This document shows, piece by piece, positions 7,743-15,732 of a DNA stretch of 64,000 bases; the first letter of the stretch is position 1, and each line of letters starts with the position of its first letter. The position numbers and the translations under genes are program-made. Below the pieces are notes generated by a model, which worked only from the letters and a program-made list of their open reading frames with translations, ran no database searches and was not told where the DNA came from. Source of the stretch: HyVt-477 sp965224605 (GTDB lineage: Bacteria > Pseudomonadota > Gammaproteobacteria > Thiotrichales > Thiotrichaceae); NCBI GenBank assembly GCA_965224605.1, contig CBDCZP010000002.1:62001-126000 (forward strand). Reading direction: 5' to 3'.

Positions 7743-9250
7743 GGGGCGGCAAGCTCAAGTAACCGAGAGAGTTGATGCTGAAATTGCTGGTATCTATTGT
7801 CTAAGCCCATATCTTTAATAGGTTCAAAAGTAGGTTCGAAAGTAGGTTCGAAAGTAGGTTCAAAAATAGATTCGAGGCAGCCGTCATCAGCAATAGGCCA
7901 AGCGGTGTTTTTTCCACTTGCCAGCCAGGCTACACCTCTGGCTGTAGTTTCCTTGTCAACCAAACGCTGCACAGGTATTTGGCTGAGATTTGCCATTTTT
8001 TGACAGAGACCATCCAGTTGAGATAAGCCACCGCTAAGTTTTAGTAATGTTATTGGGTGCTCTTGAGTCATTAGATTGAGGTTGTCCTGAATCAGAAAGA
8101 CGATGCTCTCGATAATGGCAACACTCTTTGCACTAATATTCTCACTAATACTTTCATTAATATCCTGTTGAGGGATGAAATGAGGTTCTATTTGGTTAGA
8201 CCACCAAGGGCTACCTAAACCTCCTACTGAGTTAATGAAAAGGGGAGGGTTGTCGATTTCAGTGAGCCAAAGCGGTAATTGATCTCTCCAATTATTTACA
8301 TCCGCAGAACCCTCAGTATCCAATTGCTGTTGATACCAGCTAAGTGCATTTCCGCAACCATTAATAGTGCCTTCTCTTAGGTATTCAGTGGTTGAGCTTT
8401 TGGGTGTTGAATAAGCAATGCCAGAGAGCAATCGCTTAGATTTTTTAAATGTGGTGAGTTTTCGTAACACAAAAGCACCACTACCGAGATTAATCAGTGC
8501 TGTTTCGTGGGTTAAACCACCACTGCCAAACAGTGCTGCATTTTGATCACCACACATAGCGGTGATGGGGATTTTAGTATCAAGTAGTAGGCCATAGTCA
8601 TCACACATAGGTTTACAGACGGGTAGGCAACGTCGAGGTATTCCAAAAGCATGGATAAGCTCATCCGACCAATCAAGGGTTTTAATATCCATGAGTTGCA
8701 TACGTTGTGCATGGCTGTGGTCAATAACAAACGGGCTGGACTGGACAAGGTGTAACAACAGGAAGCTGGATAACGGAGCTAGATACAGATGATCTATAGG
8801 TGTTTTTTTTACTTGAGGATGGTGATCAAGTAGCCAGCGGCATTTACTAGCCGCGTAATGAGGTGAGAGCGGCAAACCAGAGGTCTGCTGGACTCGTTCG
8901 GCTGTGAGTGGTAATGGGTTAAGATAGCTATCACCACGTACATCCTGCCAGCTAATGGCGGGGCTTAACGGTAGTCCCTGAGGATTACAAGCGACAACAG
9001 TGGAACGCTGACAAGCAATACCGCACGCCTTAATGTTTTTCTGTATATCTGTTTCCAGACCCTTTAACAAAGTCTTTAATGCTTTTTTAACCGAATGAAC
9101 AATCTCTAAAGCATTCTGCTCAATATGTCCGTTCTCAAGGCGCGATAATGAAACAGGCTCAACCTGGCTAGAGATAAGTTGCCCCGTCTCATTATATAAA
9201 ATGGCACGGCTTGCATGTGTGCCCTGATCTATCGCCAAATAGTAATTCAT
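7739..9250 (-). CDS. glpK: Glycerol kinase, FGGY family
   Basis: Phosphorylates glycerol to glycerol-3-phosphate. The FGGY fold is shown by AIDQGTHASRAILYNETG (phosphate-binding), CQRSTVVACNPQGLPLSPAI, the MCGDQNAALFG block and LKLSGGLSQLDG. The operon with a phosphodiesterase and glycerol-3-phosphate dehydrogenase supports glycerol as substrate. The sequence is divergent from classic GlpK, so another FGGY kinase is possible. An in-frame 12-bp tandem repeat gives FEPT units close to the C-terminus. It is first in the operon, transcribed away from the globule-like gene. Confidence 0.85.
   Translation of the reverse strand: MNYYLAIDQGTHASRAILYNETGQLISSQVEPVSLSRLENGHIEQNALEIVHSVKKALKTLLKGLETDIQKNIKACGIACQRSTVVACNPQGLPLSPAISWQDVRGDSYLNPLPLTAERVQQTSGLPLSPHYAASKCRWLLDHHPQVKKTPIDHLYLAPLSSFLLLHLVQSSPFVIDHSHAQRMQLMDIKTLDWSDELIHAFGIPRRCLPVCKPMCDDYGLLLDTKIPITAMCGDQNAALFGSGGLTHETALINLGSGAFVLRKLTTFKKSKRLLSGIAYSTPKSSTTEYLREGTINGCGNALSWYQQQLDTEGSADVNNWRDQLPLWLTEIDNPPLFINSVGGLGSPWWSNQIEPHFIPQQDINESISENISAKSVAIIESIVFLIQDNLNLMTQEHPITLLKLSGGLSQLDGLCQKMANLSQIPVQRLVDKETTARGVAWLASGKNTAWPIADDGCLESIFEPTFEPTFEPTFEPIKDMGLDNRYQQFQHQLSRLLELAAP
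7819..7878. repeat. In-frame 12-bp tandem repeat in glpK
   Basis: Five 12-bp units. Units 2 and 3 are identical (TAGGTTCGAAAG), 1 and 4 differ by one or two bases, and the fifth is degenerate. On the coding strand they give Phe-Glu-Pro-Thr units. The array extends a loop near the end of the kinase. Confidence 0.88.
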
Positions 9251-9312
9251 TACGTTATTAGCATAGGACGTTTTTTATCTTTTATTAGGACAAAGGAATA
9301 GTGGGTGAGCAG

Positions 9313-9365
9313 AACACGATATAAGGCATTCACTGTTACTGAGATATTAGTAACATCATCGTGTT
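9313..9365. promoter_or_regulatory. Nested inverted repeats between glpK and the globule-like gene
   Basis: Inner perfect inverted repeat TGTTACT / AGTAACA at 9334-9355 lies inside an outer perfect pair AACACGAT / ATCGTGTT at 9313-9320 and 9358-9365. It lies in the 196-bp divergent promoter region. This could be a two-site operator controlling one or both genes, or an RNA hairpin in a long leader. The regulator is unknown. Confidence 0.5.
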
Positions 9366-9446
9366 TGTTTGTGATATTTATCATGGAAGTGTTCATATGT
9401 GCTAGAGTAAATACATAGATTCTGAAACATAGTAGAGGGGAACTTC

Positions 9447-10235
9447 ATGAAAAGCTGGCAAAAATCATTTGTATTTATATTAGGATTGTTCATTACCTCC
9501 TCGCAGTTGAATGCTACGCCTTTTGGTAACATGGGCGGGAGTAAATGGGGGAATAAATTCGGAAGTAACAGTTGGGGTGGTAATCGTTCCGGCAATGGTT
9601 GTAACAACTGGCCTGAATGGACGCCTATGCACTGGATGGAAAAAATGGTGGGGTCGAATGGCGACTGCCACGGATCTCAATACCCCAGATCTTACGCTAA
9701 TCCATATGGGGGTTATCAGTCACCCTATGGCAATAAGGCCTATGCTAATCCATATGCAAGACAACAGGGTTATGGAGCTTATGGCGCGAGGCAGGGGTAT
9801 CCGGCTTATTCTTATGGGAATCCTTATGCGGGCAGAGGTTATGCAGGTAATAGTTATTACCCCATGAATAAGGGGCGCATGCAAAACGGCTTTTCTGGTT
9901 TTCCTGGCTTTGGTAAGGGTTTCGGTTCAGGATTTTCACCTTTCTCAGGAGGCGGAAGTAGTGGCTTTCCTGGTATGAGTAGTTTTGGCTCAGGCTTTAG
10001 TCCTTTTAGTTCAATGAGCCCAATGGGTGGTGGTGGAATGAGTCCTATGGGATTCGGTTCACCTATGAGCCCTATGAGCCCTATGAGCCCCATGAGTCCG
10101 ATGGGGTTTGGCTCGCCATTCAGCCCAATGAGTTCTATGAATCCTATGAGCCCCATGGGCGGAGGGTTTGGGGGGTCATCACCTTTTAGTATGAGTCCCT
10201 TTTCTAGTGGAATGAAATCGCCCTTTTCTTTTTAA
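9447..10235 (+). CDS. Secreted Gly/Tyr/Ser/Met-rich protein, sulfur-globule-protein-like
   Basis: The 262-residue product starts with a clear Sec signal peptide (about 1-24, cleavage after SQLNA). The N-terminal mature part is rich in Gly, Asn and Trp and contains NNWPEWTPMHWMEKM. A Gly-Tyr-rich region follows (NPYGGYQSPYG, YANPYARQQGYGAYG), then a C-terminal low-complexity tract of Gly-Phe and Met-Ser-Pro repeats. Sulfur-globule envelope proteins of sulfur-oxidising bacteria are likewise secreted, Gly/Tyr-rich and structural. Assignment rests on composition, signal peptide and the sulfide oxidoreductase in the same window, not on a catalytic motif. A generic structural or silk-like protein is the alternative. 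AGGGGAA precedes the ATG. Confidence 0.6.
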   Translation: MKSWQKSFVFILGLFITSSQLNATPFGNMGGSKWGNKFGSNSWGGNRSGNGCNNWPEWTPMHWMEKMVGSNGDCHGSQYPRSYANPYGGYQSPYGNKAYANPYARQQGYGAYGARQGYPAYSYGNPYAGRGYAGNSYYPMNKGRMQNGFSGFPGFGKGFGSGFSPFSGGGSSGFPGMSSFGSGFSPFSSMSPMGGGGMSPMGFGSPMSPMSPMSPMSPMGFGSPFSPMSSMNPMSPMGGGFGGSSPFSMSPFSSGMKSPFSF

Positions 10236-10257
10236 CTGATTATTTTTGCTTGAATAC

Positions 10258-10285
10258 TAGTAGGGTGAGATTCTCCCACCCTACT
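10258..10285. terminator. Hairpin between globule-like gene and fabI
   Basis: AGTAGGGTG pairs with CACCCTACT around the loop AGATTCTCC. It lies between two convergent genes, with an A-rich run after it on the plus strand. It could end transcription from either side, but the T-run expected for the plus-strand gene is missing. Confidence 0.5.
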
Positions 10286-10304
10286 GCAAAAACCTCTTTA
10301 ATCC

Positions 10305-11093
10305 TTATTCCTCTCCATATCCTGACATGCCAACGGTGCTGTAGCCGGAGTCAACATAGGTGATTTCACCGGTGATTCCACTGGCAAGGTCTGAGCATAG
10401 GAAAGCCGCAGCGTTACCCACTTCGTCAATCGTTACGTTGCGACGCAAAGGCGCATTGCTGGCAACGTGATCCAGCATTTTACGAAAATCTGCAATGCCA
10501 GCAGCTGCTAAGGTACGAATAGGGCCAGCAGAAATTGCGTTGACACGAATGCTATCAGGGCCTAAATCAGATGCCATGAGACGCACAGCGGCTTCAAGGC
10601 TGGCTTTTGCCATACCCATTACATTGTAGTTCGGGATAGCGGCAACAGCACCCAAATAACTTAAGGTGAGTAGTGCTGCGTTTTCGTTGAGCATAGGGCG
10701 GGCATAGCGAGCCAAGGCAAGAAAGCTATAGGCACTAATATCATGTGCCATGATAGAGCCACCCCGTGTTGTATTGTCAACAATGCTGCCTTTAAGCTCT
10801 TCTTTAGGGGCGAAAGCTGCGGCGTGGATGACGATATCCATGTTGTCCCAGCTTTGTTTTAATTCGGTGATAGCGGCTTCTATATTGTCGTCTTCTCCCA
10901 AATCACATGGAATAATAATTGAAGAATCCAATTCTGCAGCAAACTTCTCTACTCGTTTTTTAAGTTTGTCGTTTTGATAGGTAAATGCCAGTTCTGCACC
11001 TTGTCGATGCATGGCTTTTGCGATGCCATAAGCGATAGAGCGATTACTAGCGACCCCTACTATAAGAGCGCGTTTGCCTGCAAGAAATCCCAT
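10305..11093 (-). CDS. fabI: Enoyl-[acyl-carrier-protein] reductase [NADH]
   Basis: Catalyses the last reduction in each fatty-acid elongation round. The 262-residue length is standard for FabI. Features: the variant Rossmann start (KRALIVGVASNRSIAYGIAKAM), the HAAAFAPKEELKG loop, the active-site Tyr-X6-Lys in YNVMGMAKASLEAAVR, and the SAGPIRTLAAAGI substrate-loop segment. A run of four TTAAG pentamers lies 34-53 bp upstream of the start. Transcribed alone, downstream of and in the same direction as mreBCD. Confidence 0.97.
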   Translation of the reverse strand: MGFLAGKRALIVGVASNRSIAYGIAKAMHRQGAELAFTYQNDKLKKRVEKFAAELDSSIIIPCDLGEDDNIEAAITELKQSWDNMDIVIHAAAFAPKEELKGSIVDNTTRGGSIMAHDISAYSFLALARYARPMLNENAALLTLSYLGAVAAIPNYNVMGMAKASLEAAVRLMASDLGPDSIRVNAISAGPIRTLAAAGIADFRKMLDHVASNAPLRRNVTIDEVGNAAAFLCSDLASGITGEITYVDSGYSTVGMSGYGEE

Positions 11094-11126
11094 GCTGCCA
11101 CCTCGGTTTTAGTTGTATAAAGAAAA

Positions 11127-11146
11127 TTAAGTTAAGTTAAGTTAAG
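11127..11146. repeat. TTAAG pentamer repeat upstream of fabI
   Basis: Four exact TTAAG units lie 34-53 bp before the fabI start, within its 5' leader or promoter. Pentamer arrays of this kind can expand or contract by slippage. No regulatory role is shown. Confidence 0.8.
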
Positions 11147-11188
11147 CTAGGCGCGAATCATAGCATAATGTAGATATAAAAAGACGGC

Positions 11189-11677
11189 CTAAAGCCCTTT
11201 TCTAGTCACATGTAATTGATTGAGTAAGCCATGTACGAAGGGCCAAATTAGTAAGCTACTGAGCAGTGGGAACCAGTATGACCAATCGCTGGGTTTGTCT
11301 TTGGTAAGACCGAGAATCCATAGGTTGACGAGTAAATAAGACCCTAAAGCGATAAAAACCAGGAAAAAATATTGAAACAGGGTTTTGGGTGTAATACGTT
11401 CACTCATGCGAATAGTGATGAACAAAACAATGACAAAACCAAGTGCATGTTGCCCCAGGATATTTCCCCATAATGCGTCAAGTAGCAAACCTGAAGTCCA
11501 GGCCACCAGATAATTGCTTTCTCGTGGAAACAATATAGCCCAATGAATAATAGCCAAGGCAACCCATTCAGGTCGCCATGTTTGTAAAGCACTGGGTAAA
11601 TGAACAATGCTCAAGATAAGGGCTATGAAGATAGATAGCAGGATAGCACCAGGAAAACGCAAGGTTAGATGTTCCAT
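11189..11677 (-). CDS. mreD: Rod shape-determining protein MreD
   Basis: A 162-residue polytopic inner-membrane protein with about five helices (for example GAILLSIFIALILSIVHLP and FQYFFLVFIALGSYLLVNLWILGL). Hydropathy, length and position directly after mreC identify it. MreD works with MreC and MreB in the elongasome that guides side-wall peptidoglycan synthesis. Eight bp separate it from mreC. Confidence 0.9.
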   Translation of the reverse strand: MEHLTLRFPGAILLSIFIALILSIVHLPSALQTWRPEWVALAIIHWAILFPRESNYLVAWTSGLLLDALWGNILGQHALGFVIVLFITIRMSERITPKTLFQYFFLVFIALGSYLLVNLWILGLTKDKPSDWSYWFPLLSSLLIWPFVHGLLNQLHVTRKGL

Positions 11678-11685
11678 ATCAACCC

Positions 11686-12525
11686 CTAGTTCTTTTGCTG
11701 TTCAGCAGTTTTTTCGGCTTGCCAGATGAGCAATAGCTCTCGGGTACGATTAAAGTCGGTCACAGTAGTGGCAGATATAGTGGTCATGGAGTCTGCGGGA
11801 TTATAGTGCTTTTTTTGTACCACCGCGACAGGGAAGTCAGGTGGAAACAGCAATCCTAAGCCGGAGCTGAGGTAGAGGTCTCCGGTTTTAATATCTTCAA
11901 TATTCTCAATATGTTCCAGGCTGACAATATTGACGACTCCCGTACCGACTGCTAATGCTTTTTCACCGGTGCGAGCATTGCGTACTGGGATGCTATGTTT
12001 TGGATCAGAAAGTTGCATGATGACAGATGACCGAGTAGAAGCGTGGATAACTTGTCCAAAAATACTATTACCAGATAGTGCTATCTGGCCTTCATAAGCT
12101 CCCTGTTTAGTGCCTTTATTGATGGTCACTGTTTGTCGAAAACGATCGGTATCCACACTAAGGATATGGGAGAGAAGGTAAGATTCATCGAAGATCTTTG
12201 CCGTGTTGAGCGCTTCACGTAAGCGTTCATTCTGAGCCGCAATGGAGCGGTATTTTTGATCTCTTGCAGAGTAAATAGTAACCAGTCTACGGAGTTCTTT
12301 ATTTTCATCGCTCAATGTTTTGTGCGAGGTGAAAAACTGACGAACCGTTTGGGTCGTCCGGTAAGGCAAATCAACCAATACCTGGAGCGGATAGACGATA
12401 ATGCTCAATCCTGTACGCGCCGCTGGAATGGCTTTACGATGATCAGCAGTAAGAAGTACTAATGATGCGAGCACAAAGGCAACAAAGTGCAATATTTTTG
12501 TTGTAGACGAATCCTTGGTGTGCAT
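11686..12525 (-). CDS. mreC: Rod shape-determining protein MreC
   Basis: A 279-residue bitopic protein: one N-terminal membrane helix (ILHFVAFVLASLVLLT), a coiled-coil segment (LSDENKELRRLV, RSIAAQNERLREALN), then the two beta-barrel periplasmic domains (GTKQGAYEGQIALSGNSIFGQV, GTGVVNIVSLEHIENIEDIKTGDLYLSSGLG). It links cytoplasmic MreB to periplasmic peptidoglycan enzymes. It lies between mreB and mreD in one transcription unit. Confidence 0.95.
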   Translation of the reverse strand: MHTKDSSTTKILHFVAFVLASLVLLTADHRKAIPAARTGLSIIVYPLQVLVDLPYRTTQTVRQFFTSHKTLSDENKELRRLVTIYSARDQKYRSIAAQNERLREALNTAKIFDESYLLSHILSVDTDRFRQTVTINKGTKQGAYEGQIALSGNSIFGQVIHASTRSSVIMQLSDPKHSIPVRNARTGEKALAVGTGVVNIVSLEHIENIEDIKTGDLYLSSGLGLLFPPDFPVAVVQKKHYNPADSMTTISATTVTDFNRTRELLLIWQAEKTAEQQKN

Positions 12526-12579
12526 GGGGTTCTTTTATTTTAATAATCCATTGATATTGAGAATTTTTGCTGAGATGAC

Positions 12580-12595
12580 TGAGGCTTGCGCCTCA
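12580..12595 (-). terminator. Hairpin in the mreB-mreC gap
   Basis: TGAGGC-TTGC-GCCTCA forms a perfect 6-bp stem in the 78-bp gap. There is no clear T-run on the minus strand. It is more likely a partial terminator or RNA-stability hairpin setting a high MreB to MreC ratio than a full stop. Confidence 0.45.
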
Positions 12596-12603
12596 GCCAT
12601 ATG

Positions 12604-13650
12604 TTAGTCGGCAGCAAGGAAGTCCAGACCACCGTCATCCATCATTTCAAGAATACGTCCACCACCACGAGCTACACAAGTCAGTGGGTCATCAGCAATA
12701 ATAACGGGAATACCGGTCTCTTCCATCAACAATCGATCCAGATCTTTGATCAGCGCACCACCTCCTGTTAGTACAATACCACGGTCTGCAACATCGGCAC
12801 CTAGCTCAGGAGGTGTTTGTTCCAGTGCTGTTTTCACGGCACTAACAATGCCAAATAGAGGTTCTTGCAATGCTTCAAGGATTTCATTACTGGTGAGGGT
12901 GAAGCCACGCGGCACACCTTCTGACAGGTTGCGACCTTTGACTTCGATTTCCATTAAATCTTTTCCGGGGTAGGCTGTACCTATCTCCATCTTGATGCGC
13001 TCGGCTGTGGCATCACCAATGAGCATGCCATAGTTGCGGCGCACATAGCTGATGATTGCCTCATCCATACGGTCACCACCAATACGCACTGAGGATGAGT
13101 ATACTATCCCGCGTAGAGACATAACGGCTACTTCTGAGGTGCCACCGCCGATGTCCAAAACCATAGAGCCGGTTGCTTCATCAATAGGGATTTCCGCTCC
13201 GATAGCGGCGGCCATGGGTTCTTCAATAAGGAATACTTTACGTGCGCCAGCACTCATGGCTGAATCTTTAATAGCGCGACGTTCAACTTGCGTAGCACCG
13301 CAAGGAACGCAGATAACAACACGTGGGCTGGGGCGGAAGATTCGACCAGTATCAACTTTGCGCATAAAATGCTGAAGCATTTTTTCGGTATAGGTGAAGT
13401 CGGCGATGACTCCGTCTTTCATCGGGCGAATAGCGGTAATGTTGTCGGGGGTTCTGCCGAGCATTTTTTTGGCTGACATACCCACGGCTTCAACCGTTTT
13501 GTTGGTTCCTGTTCCTCTGTCGTGGCGAATCGCTACCACTGAAGGTTCGTTAAGAACAATGCCTTTGCCACGCATATAAATCAAGGTATTTGCGGTGCCT
13601 AGGTCAATGGAAATGTCGTTTGAGAAAAGTCCGGATATGGTTTTGAACAT
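12604..13650 (-). CDS. mreB: Rod shape-determining protein MreB (bacterial actin)
   Basis: The actin-fold ATPase forms membrane filaments that organise cell elongation. The 348-residue length is normal. Visible: the phosphate-1 region (DLGTANTLIYMRGKGIVLNEPS), phosphate-2 (VLDIGGGTSEVAV), the IRPMKDGVIADF segment and the adenosine-binding GIVLTGGGALIKDLD. First gene of the mreBCD operon, divergent from gatCAB. Its presence suggests a rod or filament-forming cell. Confidence 0.98.
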   Translation of the reverse strand: MFKTISGLFSNDISIDLGTANTLIYMRGKGIVLNEPSVVAIRHDRGTGTNKTVEAVGMSAKKMLGRTPDNITAIRPMKDGVIADFTYTEKMLQHFMRKVDTGRIFRPSPRVVICVPCGATQVERRAIKDSAMSAGARKVFLIEEPMAAAIGAEIPIDEATGSMVLDIGGGTSEVAVMSLRGIVYSSSVRIGGDRMDEAIISYVRRNYGMLIGDATAERIKMEIGTAYPGKDLMEIEVKGRNLSEGVPRGFTLTSNEILEALQEPLFGIVSAVKTALEQTPPELGADVADRGIVLTGGGALIKDLDRLLMEETGIPVIIADDPLTCVARGGGRILEMMDDGGLDFLAAD

Positions 13651-13871
13651 TGTGGTTAATCCAATTATTATTTTTCAGTGGGTTGTGACTGACTACACGT
13701 GAATTTATATAAACCCATGATAAAGTATCTGTAGAAATATTTTACGTGCGTAATGTACCAATCAATGAGCCAATGAGCAAGACTCAATAGCATATCTATG
13801 GTAAGTTGTGCGCCTATTTTCCCATAGATAATACACATTTTCATAGATAATACACAGTGGAGTATGAATCC

Positions 13872-14159
13872 ATGTCCTTGACGGCCGAAGAAGTCAAAAA
13901 AATTGCGTTTCTGGCGCGACTTTCCATACAACAAAAAAATATCCAAACGTATGCAGATAACTTATCCGGGATTTTGGATTTAGTCGCACAAATGGATGCA
14001 GTAGATACTGATTCTGTGGAGCCGATGGCGCATCCACAGGATGTTTCGCAGCGTCTGCGTGAGGATAAGGTGACAGAAACCAATCAACGTGAAAAGCTTT
14101 TACAGAATGCTCCTGCTATCGAAGAAGGCTTATTTCTGGTTCCTCAAGTGATTGAATAG
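13872..14159 (+). CDS. gatC: Aspartyl/glutamyl-tRNA amidotransferase subunit C
   Basis: The small structural subunit of the GatCAB complex that converts Glu-tRNA(Gln) and/or Asp-tRNA(Asn) to the amide form. MSLTAEEVKKIAFLARL at the start and EPMAHPQDVSQRLREDKV near the end are family hallmarks; 95 residues is typical. A GTG at 13857 would add five residues. The ATG at 13872, with GGAG nine bases upstream, is chosen. First in the gatCAB operon. Confidence 0.95.
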   Translation: MSLTAEEVKKIAFLARLSIQQKNIQTYADNLSGILDLVAQMDAVDTDSVEPMAHPQDVSQRLREDKVTETNQREKLLQNAPAIEEGLFLVPQVIE

Positions 14160-14239
14160 TATTTCAATTGCGTCTATTAAATTATTTCATAAGACTATTA
14201 TTTTGCACCATCATATAAAGAAAAAACTAAAAATCAATT

Positions 14240-15721
14240 ATGCATAACAAATCACTGGCTGAACTATCAGCCGCATTAACATCCGGTGATATTTCCAGTA
14301 TTGAGTTAACTCAATACTTTCTGGATCGTATTGAAAAATATGATGGTGAGATCAATAGTTTCGTCACCGTTACTGCTGAACAGGCATTAGCAATGGCGAA
14401 TAAAGCGGATGAGCAGATTGCTGCGGGTCAAGCAGGCAGACTCACCGGGATTCCGATTGGACAGAAAGATATTTTTTGTACTGAAGGTGTGCGAACGGCG
14501 TGTGGTTCTAAAATGCTGGATAACTTTATCGCGCCTTACAATGCCACGGTTATTGAAAAACTGGCTGACGCAGGTATGCCTATGCTGGGGAAACTCAATA
14601 TGGATGAGTTTGCTATGGGGTCATCCAATGAAACCAGCTTTTATGGCCCGGTAAAAAACCCTTGGGATTTGCAGCGCATTCCGGGAGGTTCATCAGGTGG
14701 CAGTGCGGCAGCAGTTGCGGCGCGTTTAGCACCGATTGCAACGGCAACGGATACGGGTGGTTCGATTCGTCAACCCGCTTCAATGTGTGGTTTAACGGGT
14801 ATCAAACCGACTTACGGTCGTGTCTCCCGTTGGGGCATGATTGCCTTTGCTTCTAGTTTAGATCAAGGCGGTGTACTAGGTCGTTCCGCTGAAGATTGTG
14901 CGTTAGTGCTTGGTGAAATGGCGGGTTTCGATGAGAAAGATTCAACCAGTGTGGATTGTGCCGTTCCTGATTATTACGCCAACTTGTCTGAGCCGCTATC
15001 TCAGCCGTTAACAGGCTTGAAAGTAGGCTTACCAAAAGAATATTTCGGTGAAGGTCTGCAAGCGGATGTTGAGAAGAGTATTCAAGCTGCCATAGAAGAG
15101 TATAAAAAATTGGGTGCGGAAATGGTTGAAATCAGCCTTCCCAATACACATCTGGCGATTCCTGCTTATTATGTTATTGCCCCTGCGGAATGTTCATCTA
15201 ACCTGTCGCGTTTTGACGGTGTGCGTTACGGTTATCGTTGCGAAGACCCGAAAGATTTAACGGATATGTATGAGCGTTCACGTGGTGAAGCGTTTGGCTC
15301 GGAAGTGAAGAACAGAATCATGGTGGGTGCCTATACCTTATCCGCTGGTTATTACGATGCTTATTATTTAAAAGCACAAAAAATTCGTCGGCTAATTTCT
15401 AACGATTTCAAAGCGGCTTTTGAGCAGGTAGATGTCATTATGGGGCCAACATCACCGATGACGGCTTTCAAAATTGGCGAGAAAACAGAAGATCCGGTTT
15501 CAATGTATCTTTCCGATATCTATACCATTGCACTTAATCTTGCGGGTTTACCCGGTATGTCGTTGCCTGTGGAACAAGCCAATGGTTTGCCCGTTGGTTT
15601 ACAAGTGATTGGTAATTACTTTGAAGAAGGTAAGCTGCTAAATGTTGCTCATCAGTTACAGCAAGTGACGAACTGGCATCTGCAATCACCCGCAAAATAT
15701 AGTAAAGCGCATAGCAAATAG
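14240..15721 (+). CDS. gatA: Aspartyl/glutamyl-tRNA amidotransferase subunit A
   Basis: The amidase subunit releases ammonia from glutamine. The 493-residue amidase-signature protein shows the Ser-cisSer-Lys triad: Lys in GIPIGQKDIF, and serines in PGGSSGGSAAAVAAR and TDTGGSIRQPASMCG. TGIKPTYGRVSRWGMIAFASSLDQ is the standard GatA block. The gap from gatC is 80 bp and the ribosome-binding site is weak. Gln or Asn tRNA charging in this organism therefore probably uses the indirect route at least in part. Confidence 0.98.
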   Translation: MHNKSLAELSAALTSGDISSIELTQYFLDRIEKYDGEINSFVTVTAEQALAMANKADEQIAAGQAGRLTGIPIGQKDIFCTEGVRTACGSKMLDNFIAPYNATVIEKLADAGMPMLGKLNMDEFAMGSSNETSFYGPVKNPWDLQRIPGGSSGGSAAAVAARLAPIATATDTGGSIRQPASMCGLTGIKPTYGRVSRWGMIAFASSLDQGGVLGRSAEDCALVLGEMAGFDEKDSTSVDCAVPDYYANLSEPLSQPLTGLKVGLPKEYFGEGLQADVEKSIQAAIEEYKKLGAEMVEISLPNTHLAIPAYYVIAPAECSSNLSRFDGVRYGYRCEDPKDLTDMYERSRGEAFGSEVKNRIMVGAYTLSAGYYDAYYLKAQKIRRLISNDFKAAFEQVDVIMGPTSPMTAFKIGEKTEDPVSMYLSDIYTIALNLAGLPGMSLPVEQANGLPVGLQVIGNYFEEGKLLNVAHQLQQVTNWHLQSPAKYSKAHSK

Positions 15722-15732
15722 GAGATAAGATC

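Noticed and set aside
9857..10156. Minus-strand Gly-Leu-Ile-Pro-rich frame antisense to the globule-like gene
   Set aside because: Its repeats are the mirror of the Met-Ser-Pro coding repeats on the plus strand; it has no ribosome-binding site.
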